64,000 nucleotides of DNA from Medicago truncatula (GCF_003473485.1 NC_053044.1:50136091-50200090), one strand, 5' to 3'. Positions 47,790-60,461 are shown, numbered from the stretch's first letter. The notes: generated from the sequence alone by a model not told the origin. Numbers and translations: made by a program.

Positions 47790-48470
47790 CAGAGAACGAA
47801 AAGGTATACGAATTACGATATTCATTTTGCGATGGTGTGACTGTGGAGTGTGTACGCCCTTATATAAAAGCAGCGCGACACTCATTTGTCTAACTCAGGG
47901 CACCGATGATTGCGGGTAGTCCAAATCAACGAGGCTTTGGTCGGATCTATAAGTTAATTAACAAACTGTTAGTAAATAAAATCATTCCCATTGCCGCATG
48001 TGTCATTTCCGGTCGAAGATGTATCAGATGTTCGACATCAACACAGAACTCGCTCTGGTTGTTATTTCTAGCGAAAAGACGGACACTAGAGATGGATCAT
48101 TATTAGGTTATGACATAGGGGTTGTTACTTGCGGGGAGAACTCCAGGTCAAGAGATTGGGTAGAGTTACTTTGTTAATATGTCGTTGAACTAGATAATCA
48201 TTGATTGAATTAGGAGTGCAAATTACCATATGAGAACTTCGGAGGATTCGAAGGTCTTAACCTTACATCTCTCTAATTTTCTAAAACCAATCCAACTGCC
48301 TAGGGCAACCTTGAGTTTAATACATCCTTTTTGATAAAGAAATTGCTGAGTAGAAGTTAACAACGGTCCTCGTGGATACAAATTTATTCATTACTTCGAT
48401 AGTTTTTGTTCACTTGCCAAATCTCTATCAAGTTTTTGGAATCACTGCCGGGGACTAGAGAGAACTTTTA
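47790..48470 (+). mobile_element. Decayed LTR-retrotransposon 5' region (Athila/Ogre-like)
   Basis: The stretch GGTCCTCGTGGATACAA followed about 65 bases later by ATCAAGTTTTTGGAATCACT and GCCGGGGACTAG resembles the LTR end and leader of Ty3/gypsy Athila/Tat elements (usual form ...TTTTTGGCGCCGTTGCCGGGGA). No gag or pol reading frame follows, and the boundaries are not defined. Confidence 0.5.
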
Positions 48471-50459
48471 ATGAATGAAACAACTGATCACACCAACAAT
48501 ATTTGTTTATGAAATTTTGATTTTGATTAAAACTAAAAATATAAATATTTGTTGCTTTCAAGTTATAGTAGACCAAATTAGTTGTGATTATCTATTTCAA
48601 TCACACCAACAATATAACAAAAAAATATATAATCTAAATTTCTTTTTTTTAATAACACCAACAAAAAAATTTATTATAGAAAAAATTGTTTAAGGGTAGG
48701 TATAATTGAGATCATGAAAAAGTAAGTATAAATATATTTATCTAGATTGTTACACTTTTTAAATGATAAAGAAAAAAAATATAGACATATATATTTATAT
48801 CGTGTTTATTAAATTTGTTTTAATATTTAAATTTATTCTTATCTATTTGTTACCAGTGTTATTTTTATTAAAAATTGAGGGTATTTTAGAAAAGAAAAAT
48901 TCAGCTTAAAAATGTTGAAAGAGATAGTTTTCTTTATATATAGTATAGATAAACAAAAATTATCTATTTAGATTAATTTATTAACTGATGTATCTGATCT
49001 ATATTACAAATCAGATGCATCAATTACTCGATGGATTTAAAAATTAAATTGTTTTTTATAATAGTCATCGGAGAGTGTTTGTCATTTTTTCAAATTATTA
49101 TTAGTGTTAGTGTTATGTCGATGTAAGACATATTTTTTTTCTTCAAAAATAAACGATATTCATTCATTTAAATTGATAGAGTGCAATGATGTAATACAAA
49201 CCCAAGATCGCTAACAACAAAAAGGATGAATATGCGAACAAACCCACGATATCTATTTTAATAACATAAAACGACATAGCATTTATGCCTACAAATATGA
49301 CTATATTTAAGTTACATGAATACTTATGTCTCCTGTAATGTTATTCATGTCTTAGAATTTGTAACATTGACGATGTCAAAGTTATTGATTGAATTTGCAC
49401 TTTATCAAAGTCAATATTTCAAAATAAACACTACATTAAGACGATAAATAAAAAAACACACCACTCAAAGAAGAAAAATCAAAGAAAATTGTGCAAAAAT
49501 GACGAAATCACAAAAACAAAAGAAATAAAATTGAAAATATGTGAAAATAACTAATAAAAAAACAAGAAGGAAAAAGAATTCGGATGAGTGATTTTAGGTC
49601 AAAATTAACCTTAAATGAACCTCTCCGATAGATCAAAAAATAAAAAAATCAGTGATAACTATGGTTTGAGAAAGAGAAGAGAGCGAATCAATAATATATA
49701 TAAATATTAGACATATAGGGTTGGTGTAAAACATTATTGCGGTTGAAAAAAAATTAGACATAAAATTACTAATTAAACAAAAATTAATGTATTTGATTCA
49801 AAATTTGTATCAAATGCATCAGCTTACGTTGACTTATTTTTGCTTACATTTTAGGAAAGATGAAATATTCAATAAATATAATCGCAACAATACAAATATG
49901 ATTATAGAAGAAAGGAACTTATTGGTTTTGATATCACATGGATAAAGCAGGATCAAACGACCCATCGTAATTTTTCAAAAGCTACGTAATTTCTGCAAAA
50001 TTATGGCGAATCATCGTGATCCTCATATACCTACCATTATATCGATGATGAGCCGATCAATTTGCTTGTTGTGTGGGTTGGATAAGGATGTACAAAAGGA
50101 CAAAGTAGGGTCTAGTTGATTGTTCCACCAGTACCACTGTAGTTTTACGTAGCTAGAGTTGAGAGAAAGTCTTTGATTCTTTTCGCTTTTTGAACTATGT
50201 AAAAATCACTGTTTATAAAGTAGTAGGAAAATCCATAATTAAATCGTGAGTATGAAATGAAAATGCAACAAATAATAGTAACGCAGTAATTCACATGCGC
50301 CGCAAGCACAAAATCAATAAATAAATAAATAAAATAAAATAAAATAAACATTGATATTGAGCGGGTCCTACAATCACTGTCTGGCTCCAAAAAATAGCTC
50401 ACACTGAGCTACGAAACGCTGCGTTTTGGCCAACTCATTCAATTTCACTCTCTTTATTT
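48471..50459. other. Intergenic, very AT-rich
   Basis: No gene or named repeat is recognised. The last few hundred bases before 50460 probably hold the promoter of the phosphatase gene. Confidence 0.4.
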
Positions 50460-50827
50460 ATGTTTTTTTGGGGCAAGAAAATAAAAATGAATGGTTCTTT
50501 CTTTTCTTCATTAATTCATTCATCTCTCTCTCTCTCTCTACGATGCAAGTTTTGCAGAACAACAGGATCCAACATTTCAGCGTATCTCAACACTTTCGCG
50601 CCTGATCGCGTTTTCTTCCATCTTCAAGTAATTAATTTTCTTACATTGCAATTTCTTTTCATAATAGTAATACATAAATGCTATTATTATATTAGATTTG
50701 TAGTTAATTTATTATTATGATTGTTGATTTGTTTCCTGATTTTTAGGATTTCGTTGTAATCAACAAAACAATATCGTGTGAGGCTTAAATTGAAGGTGTT
50801 GTTGTGTTTGAAGAAATTGAGGGAACA
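50460..50827 (+). other. Probable 5' UTR of the PP2C gene with an intron
   Basis: A pyrimidine-rich leader (CTCTCTCTCTCT at about 50520) precedes a possible donor near 50627 (CAAGTAATT) and an acceptor near 50745 (TTTTTAG), with the start codon 80 bases further on. 5' UTR introns are common in this phosphatase clade, but the exact leader is not provable here. Confidence 0.45.
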
Positions 50828-53800
50828 ATGTCTGGTCGGGGAGAACATCATTCCGTACCCCTTTCGGTGCTGTTGAAGCGTGAATCGCTGAGCGAGAAAA
50901 TAGAGAAACCTGATATGGTTGTAGTGTATGGAAATGCTAGCGAGAATAAGAAAGGAGAAGATTTCATTTTACTAAAGACCGAATGTCAAAGAGTCGTTTG
51001 TGATGGTGTTTCTACGTATTCTGTCTTTGGGGTATGTTTCTTTCTTAACTCTTCAAATTTTGCTTTTTTAAATTCTAATTTCATGGGTTGTAATCTTTGT
51101 AGCACAGAAAGCATGCTCGGTGTCTAGAGTGTCTGTTACCAACACAGACACACATGATTACATTCAATTAATATATTTTTACTAGCGTCGAGTTGTTGTC
51201 TGATGTCTGTGTGGTGTTTCATAGGTTGTGACTTATGATTGATCATCAAATATTTATGTGACTGGGAGGCATCAAAAGTCAATGTGTGTTTTTTTGTCTT
51301 ATTTTACTTATTATTTTGGTGTGGCATGATGATTAAGAAAAGTAAATGATTGGGTGAAAAGCAACTTAACTATGTTGTGCATGTTTGGATTGACTGTGAA
51401 TTTGGTGAAATGACGATAGCACCGTGATATTGTTGAAACTCCAAAGTGAAGTTTTTTTGTCAAAGTGGCACATTGTGATTCTGCCAAACTCATTGCCAGT
51501 CCAAATAAGCCCATTATTGAGTTACGGGCGATCTTTTTTTTTGGTTGACTTTGCAAAAGCGAACACTTTGGAGCTTCAACCAAATCACCCCGGCTCTATC
51601 AAACCCACTGTGATACAATAAATAGTTTAGCAAATTGAATCTACATGGAGGAACATATCGCGGACTTATTTGTGCAGTGGCAAGTACCTTCTGGCCCCAC
51701 CCCACTCTCTCCTAGCAATGGTTTTGTTTTGTGATAGCTTTCTGTTTGTGTGTATATGAAAGCATCGTGTGGCCTTTTTATACAACGAATGCATATGTTA
51801 TGACTTAGTAATACTGTATTTTTCTTTACTTGGTTTCTGTTTTTTTCCATGTTGCATTTGCATTTTCTGATGCAGAAAATTTACAGCTATTTGACGGACA
51901 CAATGGATCTGCTGCTGCGATTTATGCCAAGGAGAATCTTCTGAACAATGTTTTAGGTGCCATTCCTCCTGATCTCAACAGAGATGAGTGGGTAGCAGCG
52001 TTGCCAAGGGCTTTGGTTGCTGGCTTTGTGAAGACTGATAAAGATTTTCAACAGAAAGGTATGGCTAATTATGTGATGTTTGTTCTTGCCTCCATTAAAT
52101 ATCTGGTTATGAGGCAAGTTCATAAACTCCATCTGGAATCTTCATATGAATAACGTAATAAACAACATTATCGAAGTTACTTATTCCCAATTCTCAGAGT
52201 AAAATAATTTAGGAACAAAGAAACAAAAAACAGGTTGATGGATACAGAACATGATGGCAGTATTTTAACCTCAATAAAAATATAAACAAGCAGTTATTAC
52301 ATTTTCTGCAGCTTGAGCTTAACATTGTCTAATGTACATAGAGCATGGTAACTACATGCGTCTACTGTTGTTTACCCATACTGATATTAGAGTTAGTTTT
52401 ATTTTTTTGGCATATTGTGTAGATATTTTTACTACGGAGCATCATTTACTAATGAATATTATTGAACTTGTGCACCTGAGCCATGACTGATGATTCTTGT
52501 ACCTCAGTTCATGATTTTTCTATTATTTTTTCTTCTTAAGGTGTATGTTAATATGTGTATTATTATATTCATTTGCACAGCACAAACATCGGGAACAACT
52601 GTAACATTCGTGATTATAGAAGGTTGGGTTGTAACAGTTGCATCAGTTGGTGATTCCCGTTGCATACTTGAACCTTCTGAAGGTGGGCTTCATTACTTGT
52701 CAGCAGATCATCGACTAGACACAAATGAAGAAGAGTAAGTTTTTACTGGAATGTTATTGTGAACAATTGTCTGTAATTGCTCCATTACATTGCAGTAAAG
52801 TCTCATCGTTTCATTTTCTTTCATCAGGAGGGTGCGCATCACTTCTAGTGGGGGTGAAGTTGGTCGGCTAAATACAGGCGGAGGTGCAGAGGTACATTTC
52901 CTTTAAACTGTTATCCATTTTTATCTCTGATGGTATTGACTACCTAAAAAGGCTCCAAGACTCATCACCCAATAAAACACAACAAAAACCACTACCACTA
53001 AAAACAACAAAGCAATGGCTTGTCGAATGGGTTTGATGCCTCTATTAATACTATTTCTTATTTCTTTTTTACAAGATGCTTTAACATAAACTACATAAAC
53101 ATAGATTTGAAAATAAAATTAGGTCAATCATATCATGGGGAATCAAGATGCAATATAATTGATGCTGGTCATAAGATCGTGTCTTTTCACTTAAAAGTAC
53201 TCATCACATAGGTCTATGTCATTTTTAATGATCTCTTAAGAAAACTGTTTACAGTTTTTATGTTGTACCTGCAATATTTGATGATATTTAGATTATCTCC
53301 TGTTGTGATTCATTAATACTTTTTTTTAGGTGAAATGTTTATTTGTGTCAAACTTATTTGCTTGACTACGTTAATCATTTTTATAGGTTGGTCCGTTGAG
53401 ATGTTGGCCTGGTGGGTTGTGTCTCTCTCGATCCATTGGTGATATGGATGTTGGTGAATTTATTGTCCCTGTACCATATGTAAAGCAAGTGAAGGTTGGT
53501 CAATGTTATCCTTTGCAAATGCATCAATATTGAGCTTATGTTTTTACTTTAGTGTATATAATTCCCGTATCTACTTAAGTTTAGTTTTATATTGTTTTAA
53601 TAAATATGTCACTAGTACAGATAGCTTCTTTACATCATAGTTTTCTACCATCTTAAAAGAGCAAACTCAATTATCATAAGATTGACTGCTGGCTTTTAAA
53701 AGTCAAAACGAACCTTTCTTGCTTTATTGCTGTAAGTCCTTTTGTTTTCCAAAAATACTAATGATTGCCGTTGAACACTAATTGATGAAACCAAAATGGA

Positions 53801-54877
53801 AGTATTTTAATGGAAAACATAGTTATGTAAAAGTCATTTAATACTTGTATTTTTAAGTCATTTAATACTTGTATTTTTAAGTCATTTATAGGATATACAC
53901 AATACTTTTTAACCATTATGCCTTATGAAATTCACAAGACCTATTTGTTAATTGCTCTAATTCATTTTTCCCCTCTGGTTTCTATTTATACAGCTTTCCA
54001 ATGCTGGAGGAAGACTTGTTATCAGCAGTGATGGAGTCTGGGATGCTCTAACTGCAGAAATGGTCCTTGATAGTTGTCGTGGAATGTCGGCGGAGGCTGC
54101 AGCACCACATATTGTAAAAGTATGCTCTACAGACATCTTTTGAATAAATTTTGTATGTTCTAGTTTTACCTTGTCACTCATGTCACTTTGTGTGTTAACT
54201 TATTTGCACTGTTTACTCATGTCCTTTGCTTTCTTCAGGAATCTTTGCAAGCAAAGGGCCTCAGAGATGACACAACCTGCGTCGTGGTCGATATATTACC
54301 CCAGGAGAAACCACCTACTTCTGTACGAACACAAAAGAAACCGGTAAAAGGAATGTTGAAGGCCATTTTCCGCAAAAAGTCCTCCGAGTCATCTTCATAT
54401 GTTGAAAAAGAATACGTTGAGCCAGATATGGTACGGGAACTATACGAGGAAGGATCTGCCTTGCTTTCAGAAAGGTTTGGTTTTGTTGTTAATGTTTGCA
54501 GCTTGTTCTCTAGTAGTCTCTCTTGACATGGAAACATCTTTGTCTGAACTGCAGGTTTGAAACAAAATATCCACTCTGCAACATGTTCAAGTTGTTCATG
54601 TGTGCAGTGTGTCAAGTAGAGATTAAACCTGGGGAGGGTATTTCAGTACATGAGGGTGCGCCTAACGCAAGGAAACCGCGTCCCTGGGATGGACCTTTCC
54701 TTTGCTTAAGTTGCCAAAAGAAGAAAGAAGCCATGGAAGGGAAACAGATATCAGGTGATTGACAACTCTTCATTATTTATATCCATTGATGTTGATTCTC
54801 GAGTTATATGTGTCCATAATCTTATTCCCTCCATCAATATGTTGCTTTCAGATAGACATAGCAATGGAAGTGACTAA
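50828..54877 (+). CDS. Protein phosphatase 2C (clade of Arabidopsis PP2C At1g47380)
   Basis: Nine exons: 50828-51031, 51887-52058, 52581-52734, 52828-52891, 53387-53494, 53994-54119, 54239-54474, 54555-54754 and 54852-54877. They join in frame to 429 residues. It is a metal-dependent Ser/Thr phosphatase. Visible PP2C motifs are LFDGHNGSAAA (69-79, Mg/Mn Asp71), SVGDSRC (147-153), SRSIGDMDVG (212-221), SSDGVWDA (245-252) and RDDTTCVVVD (285-294). A C-terminal extension carries two CxxC pairs (MCAVCQ, FLCLSCQ) like a zinc ribbon, as in the Arabidopsis homologue. The final exon has only 26 bases and replaces an in-frame stop 11 bases past the donor; it adds DRHSNGSD, which matches the family tail. 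A Cys replaces the usual Gly before DGVST near residue 58. The substrate is unknown. Confidence 0.93.
51379..51510. mobile_element. Small MITE in PP2C intron 1
   Basis: Left end GCATGTTTGGATTGACTG as at 34608; right end inverted GCTTATTTGGACTGG. It is about 130 bp and non-coding. Confidence 0.5.
53830..53893. repeat. 24-bp tandem repeat, 2.6 copies
   Basis: The unit AAGTCATTTAATACTTGTAT plus TTTT repeats in PP2C intron 5, with the third copy incomplete. Confidence 0.9.
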
Positions 54878-55574
54878 TGAATTATCATGTACATATGCAT
54901 TTTGAGATTGACAGAGATTGTTCATATAACGCAAAAGTCAAACTTCCAAGCAACTGTGACTCCCATTATTACATCGGGGGTTTCTCAGAATATGGATTCA
55001 TTTTGAAATCTTCTGATCGTTCATATGAATTTTCGAGTTTTCCAATGCTTCATAACAGGAGACTAACAGTAGCATCCTGTTAGAGGATTTCTGTGACCTG
55101 GAAAAGTTGAATATGAACCACCCAAGAGTGGTGAAAGGTTTCTTTAAAAAAAAAAGAGTGGTGAAAGGTTCTGTAAAAAGATGGAATGCTCAATAGGAAG
55201 TCGGAGGTGATTCATTCTTTATCTTATATTCCTATTTTGTTTCTGGATGTAGATCTGTTCAGTTGTATATGGGTCTTAAATGGAAGTACCCTTGTTGTAT
55301 TATGCAATAGGAAGTTTATCTAGACATCGTAGTCCCAATTCTACCAACACGATAGTAGATTAGACCTACATTGAATCTTCTGAATATCAACACTTTGTAA
55401 TTGAAACAGTGAATGTTTTTTAAAGCTCAGTTTCGTTTTTTTCTTTTTGCATCTGTTTGATCCATAGTCAGGAATAATAACCTGGGGTTATTTCTACAAG
55501 GGTGCCATACTGCCACTAGTGTATGCGTAGCGCAGGCACCAACAACAAACTATGCGTTTTTATAAAATGAATGA
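54878..55574. other. PP2C 3' UTR and flank
   Basis: Likely 3' UTR with a short direct repeat of AGAGTGGTGAAAGGTT at about 55124-55171. No other gene is seen. Confidence 0.5.
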
Positions 55575-56035
55575 CTATAGTTTTGAACGAACTGACCAGG
55601 TTGGCGAGTGTGGATAAAGGTACCTGGAAGGAAATTTTGAAAGCAAAATACAGAGAATGAGATGGTGATTTTAACTAATTATTGTTAAATCTGAGTAAGG
55701 CGCCCAAGTATGCTTCCCAATGGTGGAAAGACATTTGTGAGCTTGGTAAGGTTAGGGGGGAGGATTAAAGATTGGTTTTTTGAGTTGGCTAAGAAAAAAA
55801 AAAATGGGAATGAGGAAGCTACTTCCTTTTGCCTTGATCCATGGCTAACAAAATTTGCTACAAAGCAAAATGTTTCCAAGGATTTTTGCTATGTCGATTA
55901 AAAAAAAACCTTCTATTAGTGAGAAAGGGAGAGTAATGGATCGGTCTTGGTGTTGAGACTTTAAGTTGAGGAGAAATTTCTTTGAATTAGAACTACAATT
56001 ATTGGGTGATTTAAGGGATTTAATTGACGGCTGTA

Positions 56036-56180
56036 CTCCCTCCGTTTCTAAATATGAGCAAATTTTACTTTTTAGGTTCATTCAATTAATGATGTATATG
56101 GTTCATAATATAGATCACATACATTATTAATTGAATGAACTTAAAAAGTAAAATTAGCTTATATTTAAATACGGAGGGAG
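56036..56180. mobile_element. Stowaway MITE inside the LINE relic
   Basis: 145 bp, ends CTCCCTCCGTTTCTAAATAT and its inverse, with TA on both sides (56034-56035, 56181-56182). The arms pair over almost the whole length. Confidence 0.93.
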
Positions 56181-56350
56181 TAAATTGAGCTTCGTGAAAG
56201 ATGAATGGATTTGGAATATTGATCAATCCTTGTGTGAGGTCTTATCAAAAAATTCCAACCCAAAAATAATCTAAATGCGGGGCATGAGAAGAGGTTTGAG
56301 AAACCTGTGGGAATCTCTCAAAAAGGGAAATCCTTCATGGCGATAAAGTG

Positions 56351-57344
56351 GGTGCCATTTAGCCTGGGAATGTCTAGTTTTTTCCTATGGGAAAGTTAGT
56401 TTGAACCATTTAATTAAATAGGGAACATAATTTCATCATGGTCTCTCAACACTAAATTTTTGTCACATCATCTTCCACCACCACCCTTCTCCCATACCTT
56501 TGTGCATTTCCCTCAACTGTAATTGTGGCTTCTTGTCACACCTCCTCCATCTTTTCAGCGCTAGAGTTCCATCAACATCCATATGCAGAAACCACAACAT
56601 ATACGATGCTTACTTCAAGAGAGTTGTCGTTTCTCTATCAATATCAAAAGCATCATATTTTCTTTAATTCTTCATCCTTATACTCACAAAATCCATAACA
56701 TTTTGGTTTCCAAGTTTCTCTATCAATAAATAGCATCAAAACCTTTTTTAACATAAATAAATTAATAAACCAGCGGGTTGAAAGTTAATTGCAGAAAATC
56801 CAGAACACATGATTATTGGAATACTATGAACACTTCAGATTCATCACCATCATCATCAACATCCTTGAAAACAAAACCCCAAAATCCAACTCTAAAAAAT
56901 AAAACAATCTGGAAGAAAAAAAACAACTCAAGAATTGAAACTAGAAAACCCCTACTCTAAATCCGGATTCAACCTCATAAATTAAAAAATATCATGTTTG
57001 GACATATAGAGACAATATACAAGGATTTGAAAAATATTATTAACCCATTTTTTCAAAATCAAATTCGATCTCAGCTAATTCTATTATAAAACCCATTTTT
57101 TCTTCTTATGAGTTAAACATGGTGGTGGTGGTAGGTATGATGGTTCTGTTCAGAAAAAGAGGAGAGGAGGAGGGAGAGAGAGTGAGAAATCTGGTTGATG
57201 ATGAGATTGTGAGGTTGAAGAGAAAGCGAGAAAAATCTAATGTTGAGGGAGTATGATAAGAGTGTGTTTTTCATTTAATCCAATGATTAAAACTTACTTT
57301 CCCATGGTGGGAAAAAACTAGTCTTTTCCAGGCTAAACCTCACC
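56351..57344. mobile_element. 994-bp MULE-like element, relative of 36392-38737
   Basis: Perfect 9-bp duplication GATAAAGTG (56342-56350, 57345-57353). The ends are GGTGCCATTTAGCCTGGG and (inverted) GGTGAGGTTTAGCCTGG. Subterminal and internal sequence (TTCTTCATCCTTATACTCAC, ATCTTCCACCACCAC) is shared with 36392-38737. Non-coding, inserted in the LINE relic. Confidence 0.93.
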
Positions 57345-57675
57345 GATAAAGTGGCCGATTGTGTGTGGTCTTTGAGGGGAACTTAGAGGAAGAGGATAAT
57401 CTCTTTTGTACTTGTCATTTCACTGGCTTGGTTGGTATCACATTTTCAAGTGGATGCGAACGGGGGTAATTTTGCCGGAAAAATTATTTTTCCTTTTTTA
57501 TTATTTCTTCTCCTCCTCTTTGAATGTTAAACATAAAAAATGTTTAATGTTAATTTCGCATGCAACTGTTTGAAAGATTTGGGAGGCGAGAAATGATGTT
57601 ATCTTCTCTGATAAGATTCTTAGTTTGGAAGGTTTAGTGGATGATATCAAAATTACTTCGTGGAGGTGGCTTCTA

Positions 57676-57953
57676 CTCCCTCCGTCCCAATTGTATGATA
57701 TTTTGGCCATTTCACACGTATTAAAAAATGTAATTAATATTGTGTGGGGAAGAGAAATTATGAGTTGTTTTACAAAATTATCGTTAATAAATGGTATGGG
57801 AAAGATAAATGAAATAATTGAAAGAAGAGAGGGTAATTAATAGTTAAGGATATAATAGGAAAAATAACATTAATATTTCATTAGTATTGTAAAGCGACAT
57901 ATAATTTGGGACAATTTTTTTCCAAAGCGACATATAATTTGGGACAGAGGGAG
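57676..57953. mobile_element. Stowaway MITE inside the LINE relic
   Basis: The ends CTCCCTCCGTCCCAATTGTA and (inverted) CTCCCTCTGTCCCAAATTAT are flanked by TA (57674-57675, 57954-57955). A direct repeat of GCGACATATAATTTGGGACA lies near the right end (57893-57946). Confidence 0.92.
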
Positions 57954-58030
57954 TAGTTAATAAAAAATACCGTCCTTGTTTGTACTATGAATGGTTTTCA
58001 AACCTTGTTGGGTGTCTTTTGTTTTAGGCA

Positions 58031-59080
58031 TTTGTCATTGCAGTATGGTGGGTCGAATACCCCTCTCGATTGATGGGTCAAATACCTAATTGTATTTCTC
58101 TCATTATTATACTCAATAATACTCATTTTACCGTAGAAACTTCCCTACAAGTTTTTTTTTTCTTTTCAAGAACTTCCCTTCAAGTACTGTAAAATTTAGT
58201 TGGTGCATGTGTAAACAAACAAATATTATACTGACAGTACGTATAAATTAAACACTCATATTGTAATTGATCCAAGTTTTGTTTTTTTTTTAAGTACTCA
58301 TAGTGTTGTTGATGTGCTAGCTGTTTGTCCTATGACTGGCCATGTTTAGGGGATAAAAAGGATTGATCGAGGACATTGAGTGGCTAATATGAAAGGGAGG
58401 AAAACATTTTTTTAATTTTCTCAAATAAAAGGATCTCTATGTTGTTCGATCGTGAAATATTTGTTTTATGCCACGTTCTCTTTATCTCTCTCATGTCACG
58501 AAAAGCAAAGATGAAAAACTTAGATCACAGTTACATGTTTTCAGCAGTGAAAGTGTTGAGGATGATTCAATCCAACCAAATAATGGCTCTATGATTAAGA
58601 TGTTGACATGAACCATGCATATACAAAATTCCTTTGAATGGACCTCCACCATATGCACGTGTGTGTGGGTCTATTATCACTCCCACCACCTATAGCCACA
58701 TATAAAATAACTAGGTTTGCTTGTTGGTAAAAAAATTAATATAACTAACCAACTAGGTTTAAATATGTTTTATTTCTTGAAGATATACTATTTTTTTTTC
58801 TTTTAATTTTTTATAAATGTATTTTGTTTGTTTTTATTCTTTACAAATATATCACCTTTTTTGAGATGAATCATTTTTTTTTATTGATGGTGTTGTGTCT
58901 TCGTTAGTCCTTGTAAATATGATGAGTGATATTTTGACAACCAAAATCAAACAATTTTAATGACAACATTTTTTCCTCTCTTCTTATTGGATAATATCAC
59001 GTTTTTTATGATGACTAACTTTTGTTTTTTTATTGGTAGTGTTTTGTCTCGTCATTCCAACATTTATTCATATTAACATC
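58031..59080. other. Intergenic, no gene seen
   Basis: AT-rich sequence with no recognised coding or repeat signature. Confidence 0.4.
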
Positions 59081-59082
59081 AA

Positions 59083-59162
59083 TCCTATAATATTCATTTT
59101 AGTCTTTATTTTAAACAACTAAAATTAAATTTTCTATATATTATGAAATCAATTCTAATATA
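59083..59162. repeat. First unit of a ~90-bp tandem duplication
   Basis: ATATTCATTTTAGTCTTTAT...ATTATGAAATCAATTCTAATATA is repeated, diverged, at about 60266-60350 after the retroposon. Without the insertion the two units would be adjacent. Confidence 0.7.
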
Positions 59163-60248
59163 CTCTAAAAACAGAACCCGTCGCATACACCTTCTTCCAC
59201 CCCAATCCAAACCCTCAATTTACAAGATGTAGCCGGTCAGGGTGGTGGTGCGACGAGTGACACCAGTCCTCCGCACCACCTCTAAACGCCAGATTTGTCG
59301 ACGCCGGCGTTAAGGTTGCTGTTCTCCGATGGTCTTGTGTGTTTTGGTTGTTTTTGTTCCTCTTCGAAACGACGACGACTTTTTTCGTTTTGAATTGTTG
59401 CGTGTTCTATTTTCTGTTGGTGTGTTGTGGTGGAGTAGGTCATAGTTTTGGCGGTGATGTAAGGTGAAGGTGGTGATGACGTGGTGATTTTACAATGGTG
59501 GCGACGATGCTGTTTTGGTGGATTGGTGGAGAGAAGAGTCCGACTTGTGGTGGTTTTGTGGTGGATCTGGAATTTGTGGTTGCGGATCTGCGGTGTGGTG
59601 GTGGATTTGTGTGGTGGTGATGATGAAGTGGTGATAGAGAGCATCGAGTTGTTTTCGTTGTTGTCTTCGTGGTGGTTGTGTGGTGGCTAGGGGTGTGTGG
59701 TGGTGGCTGATGGGAGGATCAGTGGGGTTTATTGGTTTTCGTGGTAGCTGATGTTGTTTTTTGTGAGGATTAATGGTGGTTTTTTTGGTGGTGGCTAGTG
59801 GTGGTTATGCTTTTTATAGGTTTTCTTCTATGAGTTTGTTGTTGATGGGGTTTTCAAATACACGGATGTTAGATGGTGTGGCTTGTTTAAGGTGCGATTG
59901 CATGAGTTTTTGGTAGGTTTGATGGTTATTTTGGATAGGTTTTTTAATGGTTTGGCACAAGATTTGTTTCTGCTATTGCGCGGGCGTTTGGACTTTGGTT
60001 TTTAGAGATGACTTCTTGGTTTGATGTTTAGTTTTTATTGGTTTCGAGGGCCCTCAGTGGATGGTGTTTTTGGTTTGCTTGTAGAAGTTTGTATTTGATA
60101 CATGGGTGATTGTTTGGATGTTCCGCACATATACGAAACACTTTTTGTTTGTATGTTGCTCTTTAAATCTCCTAACTTAGCATTCCTTGTGCTTGCTAGG
60201 ATTCTTTGTGTTTTAAATAAATTTCATTTTACCTTCTTAAAAAAAAAA
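59163..60248 (+). mobile_element. Poly-A-tailed retroposon (non-LTR type)
   Basis: About 1.09 kb ending TTTTACCTTCTTAAAAAAAAAA and flanked by TCTAATATA (59154-59162 and 60249-60257). The 5' half is unusually rich in GGTGG/GTGGTG words, like a plant LINE 5' UTR, and the 3' end resembles LINE tails. No ORF1 or ORF2 is present, so it is a short or truncated copy mobilised in trans. The 9-bp duplication is short for this class, so limits are approximate. Confidence 0.6.
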
Positions 60249-60461
60249 TCTAATATAAATTAATTATATTCATTTTAGTCTTTATTTTAAGCAACTAAAA
60301 TTTATTCTTTTTATATATTATGAAAATCAATTATAATATAAATTAATTTTGTAAGGATTAAAACAAAACAACAATCATCAATTCTTCTAAAGCGAAAAGT
60401 GACAATTTAGCATAGACCAAAACCGTATTTAAACTATATAATTTGTTTTCTTTGTCCCTAT

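Larger units (their letters stand above)
55575..58030 (+). mobile_element. Decayed LINE 3' end (reverse transcriptase C-terminal/zf-RVT region), interrupted three times
   Basis: Broken plus-strand frames preserve the order of a plant L1-type ORF2 tail: YASQWWKDICELGK-like at about 55708-55745, ATSFCLDPWLTKFATKQN at about 55818-55870, ELELQLLGDLRDLIDG at about 55984-56030, DEWIWNIDQSL at about 56200-56235, KIWEARNDVIFSDK at about 57575-57615, then DDIKITSWRWLL and finally CLYYEWF at about 57980. Frameshifts and stops are many, so it is long dead. A Stowaway (56036-56180), a MULE (56351-57344) and a second Stowaway (57676-57953) sit within it. Assignment is from the spacing of Trp/Asp motifs known from LINE zf-RVT regions. 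Confidence 0.72.

Noticed and set aside
54235-54615. 126-codon minus-strand frame
   Set aside because: Antisense to PP2C exons 7 and 8; no independent support.
59282-59690. Overlapping frames on both strands rich in Val/Trp/Gly or Ser/Thr
   Set aside because: Result of GTGGTG-rich composition in the retroposon; no LINE ORF1 motif could be recognised.
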